Notes under the pieces: model-generated
Told to the model about the DNA's origin: nothing
What the model saw: only the letters and a program-made list of their open reading frames with translations
Database searches by the model: none
Origin: Oceanospirillaceae bacterium
Lineage (GTDB): Bacteria; Pseudomonadota; Gammaproteobacteria; Pseudomonadales; Balneatricaceae
DNA: 64,000 nt
Reading direction: 5' to 3'
NCBI GenBank assembly: GCA_018647765.1
Contig: JABGSN010000023.1
Location: 1-64,000 of the forward strand
Part shown: positions 1 to 9,524 of the stretch, one piece after another
How the letters are laid out: every line of letters starts with the position of its first letter
Numbering within the stretch: position 1 is the first letter of the stretch
Translations under genes and position numbers: made by a program

Positions 1-28
1 GGCCTAAAATCCATCGAATTGCTTTCAT
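1..28 (-). CDS. 5' end of a gene running off the left edge
   Basis: Only the first nine codons are visible (MKAIRWILG). The call rests on an ATG preceded by a strong Shine-Dalgarno sequence, GGAGGA, nine bases upstream. The start resembles the amphipathic beginning of small glutaredoxin/GST-N-domain proteins, but nine residues cannot settle that. It lies downstream of tRNA-Ala and its terminator. Confidence 0.55.
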
Positions 29-81
29 GAGTTAGTTCCTCCAAAATGGGTAAATTAAAATACGTATTTAGTTACAGACAC

Positions 82-119
82 AAAAAAGCCGGTCAAACTA
101 TAAAGCTTATAACCGGCTG
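82..119 (-). terminator. Intrinsic terminator of tRNA-Ala
   Basis: On the minus strand an AGCCGGT/ACCGGCT stem is followed by six T residues. It lies just past the 3' CCA of tRNA-Ala and separates it from the next minus-strand gene. Confidence 0.8.
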
Positions 120-135
120 ATTTATAACAAATAAT

Positions 136-211
136 TGGTGGAGCCTAGCGGGATCGAACCGCTGACCTCAACACTGCCAGTGTTGCGCTCTCCCAGCTGA
201 GCTAAGGCCCC
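136..211 (-). tRNA. tRNA-Ala (GGC anticodon)
   Basis: This is a complete 76-nt cloverleaf read on the minus strand. The acceptor stem is GGGGCCT/AGGCTCC, the D-arm contains AGCTCAGCTGGGAGAGC, the anticodon loop is CTGGCAG (anticodon GGC), the T-loop is GGTTCGATCC, and the 3' CCA is encoded. It has its own promoter upstream and a terminator downstream, so it is a single-gene transcription unit. Confidence 0.97.
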
Positions 212-264
212 ACACGAGGGTAATCAAGTCACTGGGGTGTTCTGTTGCGACTTGATGGAGGCGT

Positions 265-292
265 ATTATAGGCACCTGAGCATGGATTGCAA
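265..292 (-). promoter_or_regulatory. Sigma-70 promoter of tRNA-Ala
   Basis: On the minus strand TTGCAA is followed after 16 bases by a perfect TATAAT and then a GC-rich discriminator (ACGCC), as in stable-RNA promoters. The leader between this promoter and the tRNA contains an 8-bp inverted repeat (ATCAAGTC/GACTTGAT) that could aid 5' processing. Confidence 0.75.
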
Positions 293-366
293 GCCGTTAT
301 GCCAAACTTATTTAATCTTTTTCCTGCACTGTCAGTTTAGGCTTAACATACTACCCTTTCCTTGAC

Positions 367-1497
367 CTAGCCCCATATATTCAAGTCGAGCGTCTGCTCC
401 GTGCCTGGGAATACAATCTGCCTAATATTTTTCTTAGAAATGTTAAATGCATGATGAATCACGTCGCCATAGACGTCTCTAGCATCGATTGTTTGGCGCA
501 AATCACGCCGTTCAAACAACTCTTTTTTGCCGAGCCCAGGCCAGTCGGTAATCACCTGCGCCGACTTGATTAAGCCACCCGCAAGAAATATGGCAGAGCC
601 GACCCCGTGGTCTGTGCCTTTGGTGCCATTTTCCTTGGCTGTACGACCAAACTCAGTCACCGTAATCACAATCGAATTGTCCCATACGTCCGCCGAATAG
701 GACGCGAAGGCATTGATGACGCGGTCCAATTTTTTAAGGTGTTTGGCGTGATCACCATGTTCTCCGCCTTGCCTTGAATGCGTGTCAAAACCAGAGTATT
801 CGACAAATCCAACCTTTGGTCCCTTGGGTTGCGCCATTTGTTTGGCCACTTCTTTGGCCAGTCGTTCAGGGTCTTGACCTCTGGATATGCGCTCGTTGGT
901 CATTGCGGTACTGGCACCGTATTTAGACAAGGTAGCATCTTCTGCCCACAAGTTTGCTAACAACTGATTGGTATCTTGATACGATTGTTTAGCAATATTT
1001 GAGGGAAACAAACTATTGGTGACGGCGGAGGACCTACAAATTAGCGGCGTAGGTAAGGTAACCGCAAGGCTAGATCGGTTAGCTAATTCCATAGCCCGCC
1101 CTAACCAACCGGTATTGGTTGAGTAAGCCGACGCCCCGCCGCCTTCCATAATGTTTTGGCCTTCAAAATGAGACCGGCCATAATAATTGAAGCCGGTAGC
1201 ATGAACCACACTTGCATTACTGTTGCGCCAATGCTTTTCAAAGCCTTTCATAGCGGGGTGTAATCCAAACTGATCGTCTAACGGCAAGGTATTTTCTACC
1301 AAGCAGGTGCTTCTAAGGTTAGCTAAATTTTTGTCGTGCTTTGGCTGGACCGCCGCTAAGCCATCCATACCACCACGCAACAGAATCACCAATATATTAC
1401 TGGTATTGGTTTCTGCGGCCGCCGATACCACACTGTGCCCCATAGTGTAGGCCACCGCAGACATTGAGGTGGCCTTGATAAACGCTCTTCTTTTCAT
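367..1497 (-). CDS. DUF1501 protein, Tat-exported
   Basis: The protein has about 376 residues. I place the start at the ATG of MKRRAFIK rather than ten codons earlier because AAGGAG sits just upstream of it. The N-terminus is a twin-arginine signal (KRRAFIKA, then an Ala-rich segment), so export of a folded protein is expected. The body matches the DUF1501 family: LLRGGMDGL near the N-terminus, FDTHSRQ in the middle and TEFGRTAKEN/GTDHG toward the C-terminus. These proteins are sulfatase-like in fold and their substrates are not established. The gene starts two bases after the stop of the DUF1800 gene, and the pair is a recurrent two-gene unit in marine and soil bacteria. Confidence 0.88.
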   Translation of the reverse strand: MKRRAFIKATSMSAVAYTMGHSVVSAAAETNTSNILVILLRGGMDGLAAVQPKHDKNLANLRSTCLVENTLPLDDQFGLHPAMKGFEKHWRNSNASVVHATGFNYYGRSHFEGQNIMEGGGASAYSTNTGWLGRAMELANRSSLAVTLPTPLICRSSAVTNSLFPSNIAKQSYQDTNQLLANLWAEDATLSKYGASTAMTNERISRGQDPERLAKEVAKQMAQPKGPKVGFVEYSGFDTHSRQGGEHGDHAKHLKKLDRVINAFASYSADVWDNSIVITVTEFGRTAKENGTKGTDHGVGSAIFLAGGLIKSAQVITDWPGLGKKELFERRDLRQTIDARDVYGDVIHHAFNISKKNIRQIVFPGTEQTLDLNIWG

Positions 1498-1499
1498 AG

Positions 1500-2957
1500 T
1501 CAGCTCCTTAAAAACCCGGGTGAACATAGCAAGGCGGCAATCTGTTGAATCGGTTGTTGCGAACCGAGAATGACGTTTTGAGTATGGGGCGATAAATTAA
1601 ACCGTTGTAGCTGTTCAACATCCAAGCCGTGATTCTTAACCGCTTCAGTGGTCACTGAGGTGTAGCTATAGTTTCGCCCAATAATTGACGCTAACCTCAA
1701 ACGACGATCTAAATACTCATTTGATAGCCAGCTTTGTTCAACTTCTGGCCAGCCGTTAGGCTGCTGTGCTTCGCCATGGAGCAAGCCAAGCTCTCGTAAA
1801 ATACTTGCAATGCCATTGGGGTTAAAATTCCAGTTGCGTGGCACACCATTTGGCACATCAATATCAAATGTCTTTAACGTATGGTAGAGCCAAACTTCTG
1901 GGTTGAGAAACTTGTCGCCTGTTTGCTCTAGCTCTTCTAGTATATCGAGTAAGCCTAGGTATACCGGCGCCAACTGACCTTTATTTTTTCTATATATTGT
2001 GGCCAATTGATTAACATGATCTGGCTCTGGATGGTCGGCGATAAAATGTTGGCACAAGCGAAACGCCAAATGCTTTGCCGTGTCTTGCATAGAGGTTAAA
2101 TCCCGTAGCACACGTTTGAGCTGGCCCTTACCAGTGGAGCTATTATATTTTTTACCAAGCACGGTTTGAGTGCCCGGCTCATGATAGTCTTTTTCGAACC
2201 GCAGTTCGTTGATATTATCCCAATCCACCAATTTCCATCCGGTGAGAATGTTCGTCATGCCATTAACATCATCTTGGCTATAGCCATTACTTGGCGTCAC
2301 CGTATACAGCTCTAATGTCTCACGCGCCAAATTTTCATTGGTACCATTGTCGGTCCACTTTTCCTTACTGGCCCTTGAGTTTTCACCTGTGTTATCTTGG
2401 TTATCTAAGTATAAGATCATGGCAGGGTGAGTCACCACCTTAAACACCAGATCCGACATGGCACCAAACATATTGGTTCTTACCATTTCTTGGAAGTTAG
2501 GTAAGCACGGCAAGTTGTTCATTGACTCTGAAACGGTGAAATAGTTTAGCCAAAAAAGCCACAAGCGATTGGCAAAATCAGCCTCAGTATTAACGCAAAA
2601 ATCTGCCCTGCGGTAGGTGGATAACCAAACAGGTCGGATCGATTTGTCGATCATTAGCTGTTGCAGGTTTTTATTTTCTTGTAGCAGGCGCTTTTCTTCT
2701 CGCCATAGCTGTGCGCGATGAACAATACCCGCTTTGAGGCCCAACGTTATACCCGAATAGGTTTTTTTTTCCGCCTCACTAAGACCCTTCCCAGCGGACT
2801 CTAGCAAAGGTTTAATACGATGATTAGACGTGTAGCTGCGTGGTTTAGAAATGGACTGCCGCGCCCTGGTAAACCATTGGGATTGTGAAATAGGATCGTC
2901 GCTGAGGCTAAACCCAAAGCCTGCTCGTCGGCTAATCCAGTCTGCGGTTTTTGTCAT
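1500..2957 (-). CDS. DUF1800 protein, partner of the DUF1501 gene
   Basis: The protein has 485 residues. It has the DUF1800 hallmark NENLARETLELYTV followed by a DVNGMTNILTGW segment, which corresponds to the family pattern of ARELLELHTLG then LTGW. The start MTKTADWISRRAGFGF resembles the family's LxRRxxFG opening. No clear signal peptide is visible, whereas its partner has a Tat signal. The family function is unknown; co-occurrence with DUF1501 suggests an envelope or extracellular role. It is co-transcribed with the downstream gene (2-bp gap). It lies downstream of gltX with a hairpin between them. Confidence 0.88.
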   Translation of the reverse strand: MTKTADWISRRAGFGFSLSDDPISQSQWFTRARQSISKPRSYTSNHRIKPLLESAGKGLSEAEKKTYSGITLGLKAGIVHRAQLWREEKRLLQENKNLQQLMIDKSIRPVWLSTYRRADFCVNTEADFANRLWLFWLNYFTVSESMNNLPCLPNFQEMVRTNMFGAMSDLVFKVVTHPAMILYLDNQDNTGENSRASKEKWTDNGTNENLARETLELYTVTPSNGYSQDDVNGMTNILTGWKLVDWDNINELRFEKDYHEPGTQTVLGKKYNSSTGKGQLKRVLRDLTSMQDTAKHLAFRLCQHFIADHPEPDHVNQLATIYRKNKGQLAPVYLGLLDILEELEQTGDKFLNPEVWLYHTLKTFDIDVPNGVPRNWNFNPNGIASILRELGLLHGEAQQPNGWPEVEQSWLSNEYLDRRLRLASIIGRNYSYTSVTTEAVKNHGLDVEQLQRFNLSPHTQNVILGSQQPIQQIAALLCSPGFLRS

Positions 2958-3033
2958 CTTTCAGCCACACTAAGGTGTTTATTAAAGACTGACAGTAACA
3001 CATAAACTAGCTTTAATTAGTAGAAAGACTTTA

Positions 3034-3066
3034 TTGCCCACGAGCGTTGGCCAACCCCGTGAGCAA
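3034..3066 (-). terminator. Possible terminator after gltX
   Basis: On the minus strand, downstream of the gltX stop, a TTGCTCACG/CGTGGGCAA stem encloses a second stem (GTTGG/CCAAC) and is followed by a short, imperfect T-rich run (TAAAGTCTTTC). The weak T tract makes the terminator call tentative. Confidence 0.4.
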
Positions 3067-3084
3067 TGAGTAGCCAGGTTATGC

Positions 3085-4569
3085 TTATGCCAAGCGTTGG
3101 TACTCTTTATCCCAACGCTTGGCTTCCTTCTTCGAAAGCCCACCCAGCACATCTACCGCATGACGAATACGTGCGCGACTCATGTCTGGGCCAAGAATCT
3201 GCATGGCATCAAATACCGACACGGAATTGGCGGCACCGGTAATCACCACAAATAAAACTGCAAACAGGTCTTTAGACTTAATTTCTAGTGTTTGAGCCAT
3301 ATCCTTACAAATAGCGAAGATATCGTCCTTTTGCCAGTGACGTAATGTTTCTAAACGCCACAAGGTAAACTGCAATGCTTTACGTACTTGTTCTGGCTCC
3401 AGTTTTTTACTGGCCAGATCGTCCTGTGTAAGCTCCAGCATGCCGCTTAGGAAGAAACCTGCCAAAGGCAGCACGTCACTAAACTTATCCACCCGGGGTT
3501 TAATCAGGGGCACAATAGGCGCTAAGAATTCGCTATTAATCGCCCACGTTTGCATACGCTGCATAAACTCCGTGTCGCTTAAGTCTTCACGCAACCATAA
3601 TCCGTTAAGCCAGGAGAGTTTTTCTTGATCAAAAATCGGCCCTCCTAGAGACACTCGGCTGACGTCAAAGTGTTCTACCATTTCTTGTAAATTAAATTTT
3701 TCACGCTCATCAGGCATAGACCATCCCATACGGCCCAAATAATTGAGCATGGCTTCTGGCAAATAACCCATACGCTGGTAATACATAATACTGGTTGGGT
3801 TTTTACGTTTGGATAACTTACTTTTATCTGGGTTACGCAACAAAGGTAAGTGGCACAGCTCAGGCATATCCCAGCCAAAATATTGGTACAGCAGCTGGTG
3901 CTTGGGTGCAGAGTTAATCCATTCTTCACCACGCAAAACGTGCGTGATACCCATCAGATGATCATCGACGACGTTAGCTAAATGATAGGTGGGCATACCG
4001 TCTGCTTTTAGCAGCACTTGCATGTCTACTTGAGACCATTCGATTTCGATGATGCCACGCAACATGTCTTGGAACACACACGTGCCTTCGCGTGGAATTT
4101 TCATACGCACAACGTAAGGTATACCATCGTCTAGGCATTGCTGAATTTCTGTTGGTGATAGGCTTAAACCACGACCATCGTAGCCGATAGGCAGCTTGTT
4201 TTCGGTTTGATGACGACGCAGTTCATTGAGTTCTTCGCTAGTAGCAAAGCAATAGAAGGCATAGCCGTCCTGTACCAGCTGGTCGGCGTAGTCTTTATAG
4301 ATACTACCCCGCTCGCTTTGGCGGTACGGGCCATGTGGGCCACCCACGTCTGGGCCTTCGCTCCACTCAATGCCTAACCAACGCAAGGAATCTAGAATAG
4401 CTTTTTCGGATTCTGGCGTACTACGTTCTTGGTCTGTGTCTTCGATACGTAAAATGAATTCGCCGCCGTGTTGGCGGGCAAATGCCAAATTAAATAGGGC
4501 AATGTAGGCCGTGCCTAGGTGTGGGTCGCCAGTGGGTGATGGCGCAATGCGGGTACGAATAGCAGTCAT
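3085..4569 (-). CDS. gltX: Glutamate--tRNA ligase
   Basis: The enzyme attaches glutamate to tRNA-Glu in the cytoplasm. It is a class I synthetase of 494 residues, normal for bacterial GluRS. The ATP-binding HIGH-type motif is PHLGTAY near residue 17 and the KMSKS-type loop is KLSKR near residue 252. IEDTDQERS is the conserved segment after the first half of the Rossmann fold. The C-terminal part is the anticodon-binding helical cage. The start ATG gives the standard [19 protein letters not shown] opening. It appears to be transcribed alone toward the DUF1800 pair. Confidence 0.97.
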   Translation of the reverse strand: MTAIRTRIAPSPTGDPHLGTAYIALFNLAFARQHGGEFILRIEDTDQERSTPESEKAILDSLRWLGIEWSEGPDVGGPHGPYRQSERGSIYKDYADQLVQDGYAFYCFATSEELNELRRHQTENKLPIGYDGRGLSLSPTEIQQCLDDGIPYVVRMKIPREGTCVFQDMLRGIIEIEWSQVDMQVLLKADGMPTYHLANVVDDHLMGITHVLRGEEWINSAPKHQLLYQYFGWDMPELCHLPLLRNPDKSKLSKRKNPTSIMYYQRMGYLPEAMLNYLGRMGWSMPDEREKFNLQEMVEHFDVSRVSLGGPIFDQEKLSWLNGLWLREDLSDTEFMQRMQTWAINSEFLAPIVPLIKPRVDKFSDVLPLAGFFLSGMLELTQDDLASKKLEPEQVRKALQFTLWRLETLRHWQKDDIFAICKDMAQTLEIKSKDLFAVLFVVITGAANSVSVFDAMQILGPDMSRARIRHAVDVLGGLSKKEAKRWDKEYQRLA

Positions 4570-4711
4570 GGTTTTGGTCTAACAGTGGGTGAAAAAATCC
4601 GCTGTATTATACCTGAAACTAAGCTTGAGTGTACTGCTGGAGATTGCTTCACTGCGTTCGCAAAGACGGGGGCTAGGTTCGCATGATGGGTGTTATGCGT
4701 TTTTAGCAGCC

Positions 4712-4762
4712 AAAAAAAACTGGGCTGGCAATGACATTCTATTTGTCATTGTCAGCCCAGCT
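4712..4762 (-). terminator. Strong intrinsic terminator after xsc
   Basis: On the minus strand a stem of about 17 bp (CTGGGCTGACAATGACA with TGTCATTGCCAGCCCAG) is followed by eight T residues. It lies just after the xsc stop codon and is the strongest terminator in the window. It covers part of a plus-strand open frame, which is therefore not a gene. Confidence 0.9.
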
Positions 4763-4782
4763 TTAACAACTAATCGAGTTGA

Positions 4783-6561
4783 TTAGGCGCCTTTTTGTGG
4801 GCGCATATCGTCGCGGCTGATGCCAGCAACTTGTACTGGGTTCTTCATCGCGTCGCGGCGGAACGGCTCGCCTAGCTCTTGGTTGATTAGGACTTCAATC
4901 AAAGTGGTCTTGCCCGCTGCTTGATCTACCAATGCCTGACTTATAGATGCGCTAACTTCGTCCATAGTACGAGCTTGAACGCCTTTAAGGCCACAGGCTT
5001 GCGCAATACCAGCGTAGTTAACGTTTTCGTCTAGCTCTGTGCCTACGAAGTTGTCGTCAAACCATAGGGTGGAGTTACGCTTCTCAGCGCCCCATTGGTA
5101 GTTACGCAATACGATCATAGTCACTGCTGGCCACTCTTCACGGCCAATGGCAGTAAGCTCTGTAACTGCAATACCAAATGCGCCGTCACCTGAGAAACCA
5201 ACAACAGGAACATCTGGGCAACCAATCTTGGCGCCAACTACTGCTGGCAAACCATAACCACAAGGGCCAAACAAACCAGGGGCCAGGTACTTACGGCCTT
5301 CTTCAAAAGTTGGGTAAGCGTTACCAATGGCACAGTTGTTACCAATGTCAGAAGAAATGATCGCTTCTTTTGGCAATACAGCAGAGATAGCGCGCCATGC
5401 CATACGTGGACTTAACCATTGTGGCTTGGCTTCACGAGCACGTTCGTTCCAAGTGGTACCTGGATCGTCGTCTTCATGAGTCATAGCTTCTAACTCAACG
5501 TCCCATGCAGCCTTAGTGGACGCAATGTGCGCTTTACGGTTTGCACGATCAGCGTCGCCAGCTGTTGCAGACAGTTGACCAATAATGCCGTTAGCTACTT
5601 TAGCAGCGTCGCCAACAATACCCACTGTTACAGCCTTGGTTAAACCAATACGCTCAGGCTTTAAGTCGACTTGGATGATTTTGGCATCTTTAGGCCAGTA
5701 ATCCATGCCGTAACCAGGCAATGTAGAGAATGGGTTAAGGCGTGTGCCCAAGGCCAACACTACGTCTGCGTCTTTAATCAACTGCATGCCGGCCTTAGAG
5801 CCGTTGTAGCCTAGTGGACCAGCGAATAATGGGTGTGAACCTGGGAAAGCGTCGTTGTGCTGGTAGCCACAAACAACCGGCGCGTCTAAACGCTCGGCCA
5901 ACGCCATAGAAGCAGCAATGCCGCCATCAGCTAATACCACACCTGCGCCGTTTAAGATCACTGGAGACTTAGCGCCAGACAACAACTTTGCAGCTTCAGC
6001 GACGGCCATCTCGCCACCGGAAGGCAATTCAAAGTCGATCATTGTAGGTAGGTTAATATCTACAATTTGAGTAAACATGTCACGCGGCACGTTGATTTGT
6101 GCAGGTGCGGAAAAACGATGTGCGTTAGCAATAACACGATCAAGAACTTCAGCAATACGTGAAGGGTCACGTACTTCTTCTTGGTAACAAACCATGTCTT
6201 TAAATAGCGCCATTTGCTCTACTTCTTGGAAACCACCTTGGCCAATCGTTTTGTTAGCCGCTTGTGGGGTAACCAACAATAGAGGGGTGTGGTTCCAGTA
6301 ACCCGTTTTAACAGCTGTTACAAAGTTAGTAATGCCTGGGCCGTTTTGAGCGATCATCATGCTCATCTTGCCAGTGGCACGGGTGTAACCGTCGGCCATC
6401 ATGCCGCCAGAACCTTCATGGGCACAATCCCAAAAGCTAATGCCGGCTTTTTCAAACAGGTCGGAGATAGGCATCATGGCTGAGCCAATGATACCAAAAG
6501 CGTGTTCAATACCGTGCATTTGTAGGGTTTTTACAAACGCTTCTTCTGTAGTCATTTTCAT
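4783..6561 (-). CDS. xsc: Sulfoacetaldehyde acetyltransferase
   Basis: Xsc is a cytoplasmic ThDP enzyme that converts sulfoacetaldehyde and phosphate to acetyl phosphate and sulfite, the step that breaks the C-S bond. The 592-residue length and the MKMTTEEAFVKTLQMHGIEHAFG opening are typical of the Xsc clade. Visible motifs are the ThDP-activating glutamate in AHEGSGGMMADG, the ThDP/Mg motif GDGAFGIAVTEL with its partner Asn in LRNYQWGAEKRN, and the family C-terminus FRRDAMKNP. It heads its own unit, with a 390-bp upstream region and a strong terminator. It is the meeting point of the isethionate and DHPS branches encoded upstream. A phosphate acetyltransferase gene, often beside xsc, is not in the window. 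Confidence 0.95.
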   Translation of the reverse strand: MKMTTEEAFVKTLQMHGIEHAFGIIGSAMMPISDLFEKAGISFWDCAHEGSGGMMADGYTRATGKMSMMIAQNGPGITNFVTAVKTGYWNHTPLLLVTPQAANKTIGQGGFQEVEQMALFKDMVCYQEEVRDPSRIAEVLDRVIANAHRFSAPAQINVPRDMFTQIVDINLPTMIDFELPSGGEMAVAEAAKLLSGAKSPVILNGAGVVLADGGIAASMALAERLDAPVVCGYQHNDAFPGSHPLFAGPLGYNGSKAGMQLIKDADVVLALGTRLNPFSTLPGYGMDYWPKDAKIIQVDLKPERIGLTKAVTVGIVGDAAKVANGIIGQLSATAGDADRANRKAHIASTKAAWDVELEAMTHEDDDPGTTWNERAREAKPQWLSPRMAWRAISAVLPKEAIISSDIGNNCAIGNAYPTFEEGRKYLAPGLFGPCGYGLPAVVGAKIGCPDVPVVGFSGDGAFGIAVTELTAIGREEWPAVTMIVLRNYQWGAEKRNSTLWFDDNFVGTELDENVNYAGIAQACGLKGVQARTMDEVSASISQALVDQAAGKTTLIEVLINQELGEPFRRDAMKNPVQVAGISRDDMRPQKGA

Positions 6562-6952
6562 AATCGGTTACACCTAAATTGGGTTGAAAGTGAGTTTAAT
6601 AAATAGAAAGAATTTAGAATTCTTAGGTTATGGATAGAGGATACTCAACTATTGACTAATAGCTTAGATCCACATTAGTTATTTCGATTAGCCCAGTTAA
6701 GCCAATCAAAAAAAACGCCTTACCCACACAGACAAAAATGTCTTGAGTGAGAAAAGCGCAAACTGTCCACTAAGACAGGCTAGGAAATTACTGGTTGTAT
6801 AAATAGTCTGAGAACCAAGGGGCAATTTGAGGGAATTTAAATACTCATAACGATCCAATGGACCACACCGCGCATGAATTTAATGACAGGCGGTGTGGCT
6901 GTTTATTTTTACCAATTTTTTGGTGCTAGCTTAATTCTCACTGAGATAGTTG
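6562..6952. other. Intergenic region between xsc and the TRAP permease
   Basis: This 391-bp stretch holds no credible gene. It must contain the xsc promoter on its left side. The only clear structure is the hairpin at 6863-6899, listed separately. I saw no copy of the LacI-type or IclR-type palindromes found elsewhere in the island. Confidence 0.6.
6863..6899. terminator. Hairpin downstream of the TRAP permease gene
   Basis: A perfect 9-bp inverted repeat (CCACACCGC/GCGGTGTGG) has an 18-nt loop and lies about 55 bp past the permease stop. The T-rich side (GTTTATTTTT) is on the plus strand, so as a minus-strand terminator it is weak. It may end or protect the TRAP transcript. Confidence 0.4.
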
Positions 6953-9286
6953 CTACCAATAGTTAGGTAACCACAATGCAATTTGTGGGATGAATATAAT
7001 TAACAGTAAACCGATTAACTGAATTACCATGAACTGCATCATACCTAAGTAAATATCCTTTAAGTCCCATTCTGGCACCACCCCTTTGAGGAAATAGGCA
7101 GACAAAGCCACTGGCGGGCTAAGCCAGGCAGTTTGGAGATTTACCGCCACAAGTATGGCAAACCAAATTAACAAGTCTGCTGAATTTAAGCCAAAGTCTA
7201 GAGTTTCTACCACAGGCAATAGAATAGGCACAATAATCAATACAATGGGCACCCACTCTAGCGGCCATCCCAACACGAAAATTAATGCCAATATGAAAAA
7301 CAACATTGCCCAAGACGACATGTCAAAGGACAAGAGTAATTCAGTCAACATCTGGGGTGTGCCAAGGTTTGAGAATACCGCGCCAAAGAAGTTGGATGCA
7401 GCCACCAAAAACATAATTAGAACCGTAATTTCTAGGGTCTTAATTAATGCCTCATAAGTAACCACAATACTAAATTTTCGGTAACCAATAGATAGAATTA
7501 ACGAACCAAAAGCACCACACGCTGCTGCTTCTGCTGGCGTTGCAAGTCCTGCCACAATAGAACCTAAAGAGAAGGCAATGAGCACCGTGGGCGGCACCAG
7601 ACCCATAAAGAACTCATACCATAAGTCAGAAAAATAAAAACCCTTGGGTTTAGCTTCCCGCGTCCATTTAAACGCCCTGAACATTAGGACCAACCATAAT
7701 AATGGAATCACCAGTCCTGCAAGTGGGAATAATGCCAAGCTACCTTTGGTTGCCAAAACACATAAGAATACGAACATGCCCAAGCCGGACATCACTAATA
7801 TTACTTCTAGGCCGTAATAAGGTGATGTTTCGGGCTGTTCTTCTTTAGGCAAAATAGGCCCAAGGTCAGGGTTAATCATGCAACGGCCAATAGTATATAT
7901 CATATACAAACTAGCCAATAACACCCCAGGAAACACTGCTGCACGGAATAAGTCCGTCACAGGCACTTCCAGAACAGGCCCCATAACAATCAACATAATG
8001 GAAGGAGGTATTAATATGCCTAAGGTTCCACCCGCCGTAATAGCACCTGCCGATAGGCGCACATCATATTTAGAGCGATTCATGGTTTTAGCCGCCATAA
8101 TGCCCAAAATAGTGACCGATGCGCCAACAATACCCGTAGCGGCTGCAAAAATCATTGAGACAAACAACACGGCAATAAACAAGGCACCCCGAGTGCGTGA
8201 CATCATCATTTGTACGGCATTAAACAGGCGCTCCATGAGCCCTGCTTGTTCCATCATAATGCCCATAAAAATAAACAAAGGCACGGCTACAAGCTGGTCA
8301 TTCAACATCGTGGAATTGACTTGAAGGGTCAGCAGGAAGAAGGCTAACTTACTGCTACCCGCTATCGAAGCAAATACAAAGCCAAGAAATATCAATGTAA
8401 AGGAAATAGGAAATCCGATGAAAATAGAAAACAACATGGCCGCTAACATGAGCATACCAATCATCGGTTTTGAAATATTAACGTCACCTAGCAGACTTGA
8501 TAACCAATCCCCTAAAGGCAACACATCTGGGTAGAACACAGATACAAAAACACATGCCAGACCGATTAAATAGAAAGGAAAAATCTTTAAAAATTTTCCT
8601 TCTCTTTCTTTGCCCATCTGGTGAAAAGCACGGAATAACTCAGGGAAACCCTGTAAAAACAGTAATCCAGCACCAATAGGCATAAAAATGCGGGCAGGCC
8701 ATAAGTAAGGTGCCCATGTGGAATCAGCACTCGCGTCTTCCCAGATACCCCATTTTTCACCCCAACCATTAAAGCCTAAAGAATCACCAGTAAAGCCTAC
8801 TGCACTCCAAAAGAACAGAATCATAGCGGGGAAATAGAACAGTAGGTATAAGGTGGCGTCAACAGTAGCTTGGGTTCTCTCATGCCAATTACGATAGATG
8901 AAATCTGCCCGAATATGCACACCGCGCATTAAGGCATAGCCTGATGCGGCCATAAATATCACCCCTCCAAGCATTCGACTAACGTCATAGACCCAAACGG
9001 TGGGCCCCAAGTTTACCGCACGTGCCAAGTCACCCAAATCATAAGAAATTAGTAAAGCAAACATGCCTCGGGAAAATACTTCGATCACCATCACAGCCAC
9101 TAAAGGGATAATGGCCAAGCAAATGATGCGCCCCATCCATAAATTCAGCACATCAATAAAAGCAGTAATGGGACGCTGCCAAGGCGTCATGTCCTCTGGT
9201 GTTTGTCCCGGTTTTTCGGCGCGACGCTCTGCGATTAATTCATCGGTGATTTCGAGTTCGCCAATGTCTGTTACTTGTGTCGCCAT
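6953..9286 (-). CDS. TRAP transporter permease, fused small (DctQ) and large (DctM) subunits
   Basis: The protein has 777 residues. Residues 1 to about 45 are a soluble acidic lead. Residues 45-235 form a DctQ-type four-helix unit (VWVYDVSRMLGG, GYALMRGVHIRAD). The rest is a DctM-type unit of about twelve helices with GFPISFTLIFLG and GGTLGILIPPSIMLIVMG. DctM drives sodium-coupled uptake of a substrate delivered by a periplasmic binding protein. QM fusions are common in marine bacteria. Its binding protein is encoded upstream with a stable hairpin between them. Next to xsc and a GMC dehydrogenase it probably imports a C2/C3 sulfonate, likely isethionate (IseLM-like) or DHPS. That assignment is from context only. 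Confidence 0.93.
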   Translation of the reverse strand: MATQVTDIGELEITDELIAERRAEKPGQTPEDMTPWQRPITAFIDVLNLWMGRIICLAIIPLVAVMVIEVFSRGMFALLISYDLGDLARAVNLGPTVWVYDVSRMLGGVIFMAASGYALMRGVHIRADFIYRNWHERTQATVDATLYLLFYFPAMILFFWSAVGFTGDSLGFNGWGEKWGIWEDASADSTWAPYLWPARIFMPIGAGLLFLQGFPELFRAFHQMGKEREGKFLKIFPFYLIGLACVFVSVFYPDVLPLGDWLSSLLGDVNISKPMIGMLMLAAMLFSIFIGFPISFTLIFLGFVFASIAGSSKLAFFLLTLQVNSTMLNDQLVAVPLFIFMGIMMEQAGLMERLFNAVQMMMSRTRGALFIAVLFVSMIFAAATGIVGASVTILGIMAAKTMNRSKYDVRLSAGAITAGGTLGILIPPSIMLIVMGPVLEVPVTDLFRAAVFPGVLLASLYMIYTIGRCMINPDLGPILPKEEQPETSPYYGLEVILVMSGLGMFVFLCVLATKGSLALFPLAGLVIPLLWLVLMFRAFKWTREAKPKGFYFSDLWYEFFMGLVPPTVLIAFSLGSIVAGLATPAEAAACGAFGSLILSIGYRKFSIVVTYEALIKTLEITVLIMFLVAASNFFGAVFSNLGTPQMLTELLLSFDMSSWAMLFFILALIFVLGWPLEWVPIVLIIVPILLPVVETLDFGLNSADLLIWFAILVAVNLQTAWLSPPVALSAYFLKGVVPEWDLKDIYLGMMQFMVIQLIGLLLIIFIPQIALWLPNYW

Positions 9287-9477
9287 GTCGGCTTCCTCAT
9301 ATTATTGTCAGCAATTATTACGCCTTGTCTTCAGAAAGACTGGCCTAAAGTTACTGTAACTAGCTGTTACAAAGTGAAAAATCTATCATAGGTTTCTGTA
9401 TGAAAAGTGCGAGAAGACTATGATAAACTTCTTACCATCGTATAAGTTTACAACCTTAATTATTGCGCTGCGATAAA

Positions 9478-9504
9478 TTGACCTAGCACTCAGTACTAGG
9501 TCAA
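9478..9504 (-). promoter_or_regulatory. Intercistronic stem-loop between the TRAP binding-protein and permease genes
   Basis: A perfect 9-bp inverted repeat (TTGACCTAG/CTAGGTCAA) lies 20 bp after the binding-protein stop. It has only a weak T-rich tail (ATTTATC) on the minus strand. Such hairpins after periplasmic-binding-protein genes often raise binding-protein over permease expression by 3' stabilisation or partial termination. Confidence 0.6.
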
Positions 9505-9524
9505 TATCAAGTCAATGCAAACTA

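Noticed and set aside
4589-4786. Plus-strand 65-aa ORF between gltX and xsc
   Set aside because: It spans the strong minus-strand xsc terminator hairpin and has no RBS or family resemblance.
7878-8324. 148-aa plus-strand ORF inside the TRAP permease gene
   Set aside because: It is the complementary shadow of DctM membrane-helix codons, with odd composition (Ile/Thr/Pro-rich) and no start signal.
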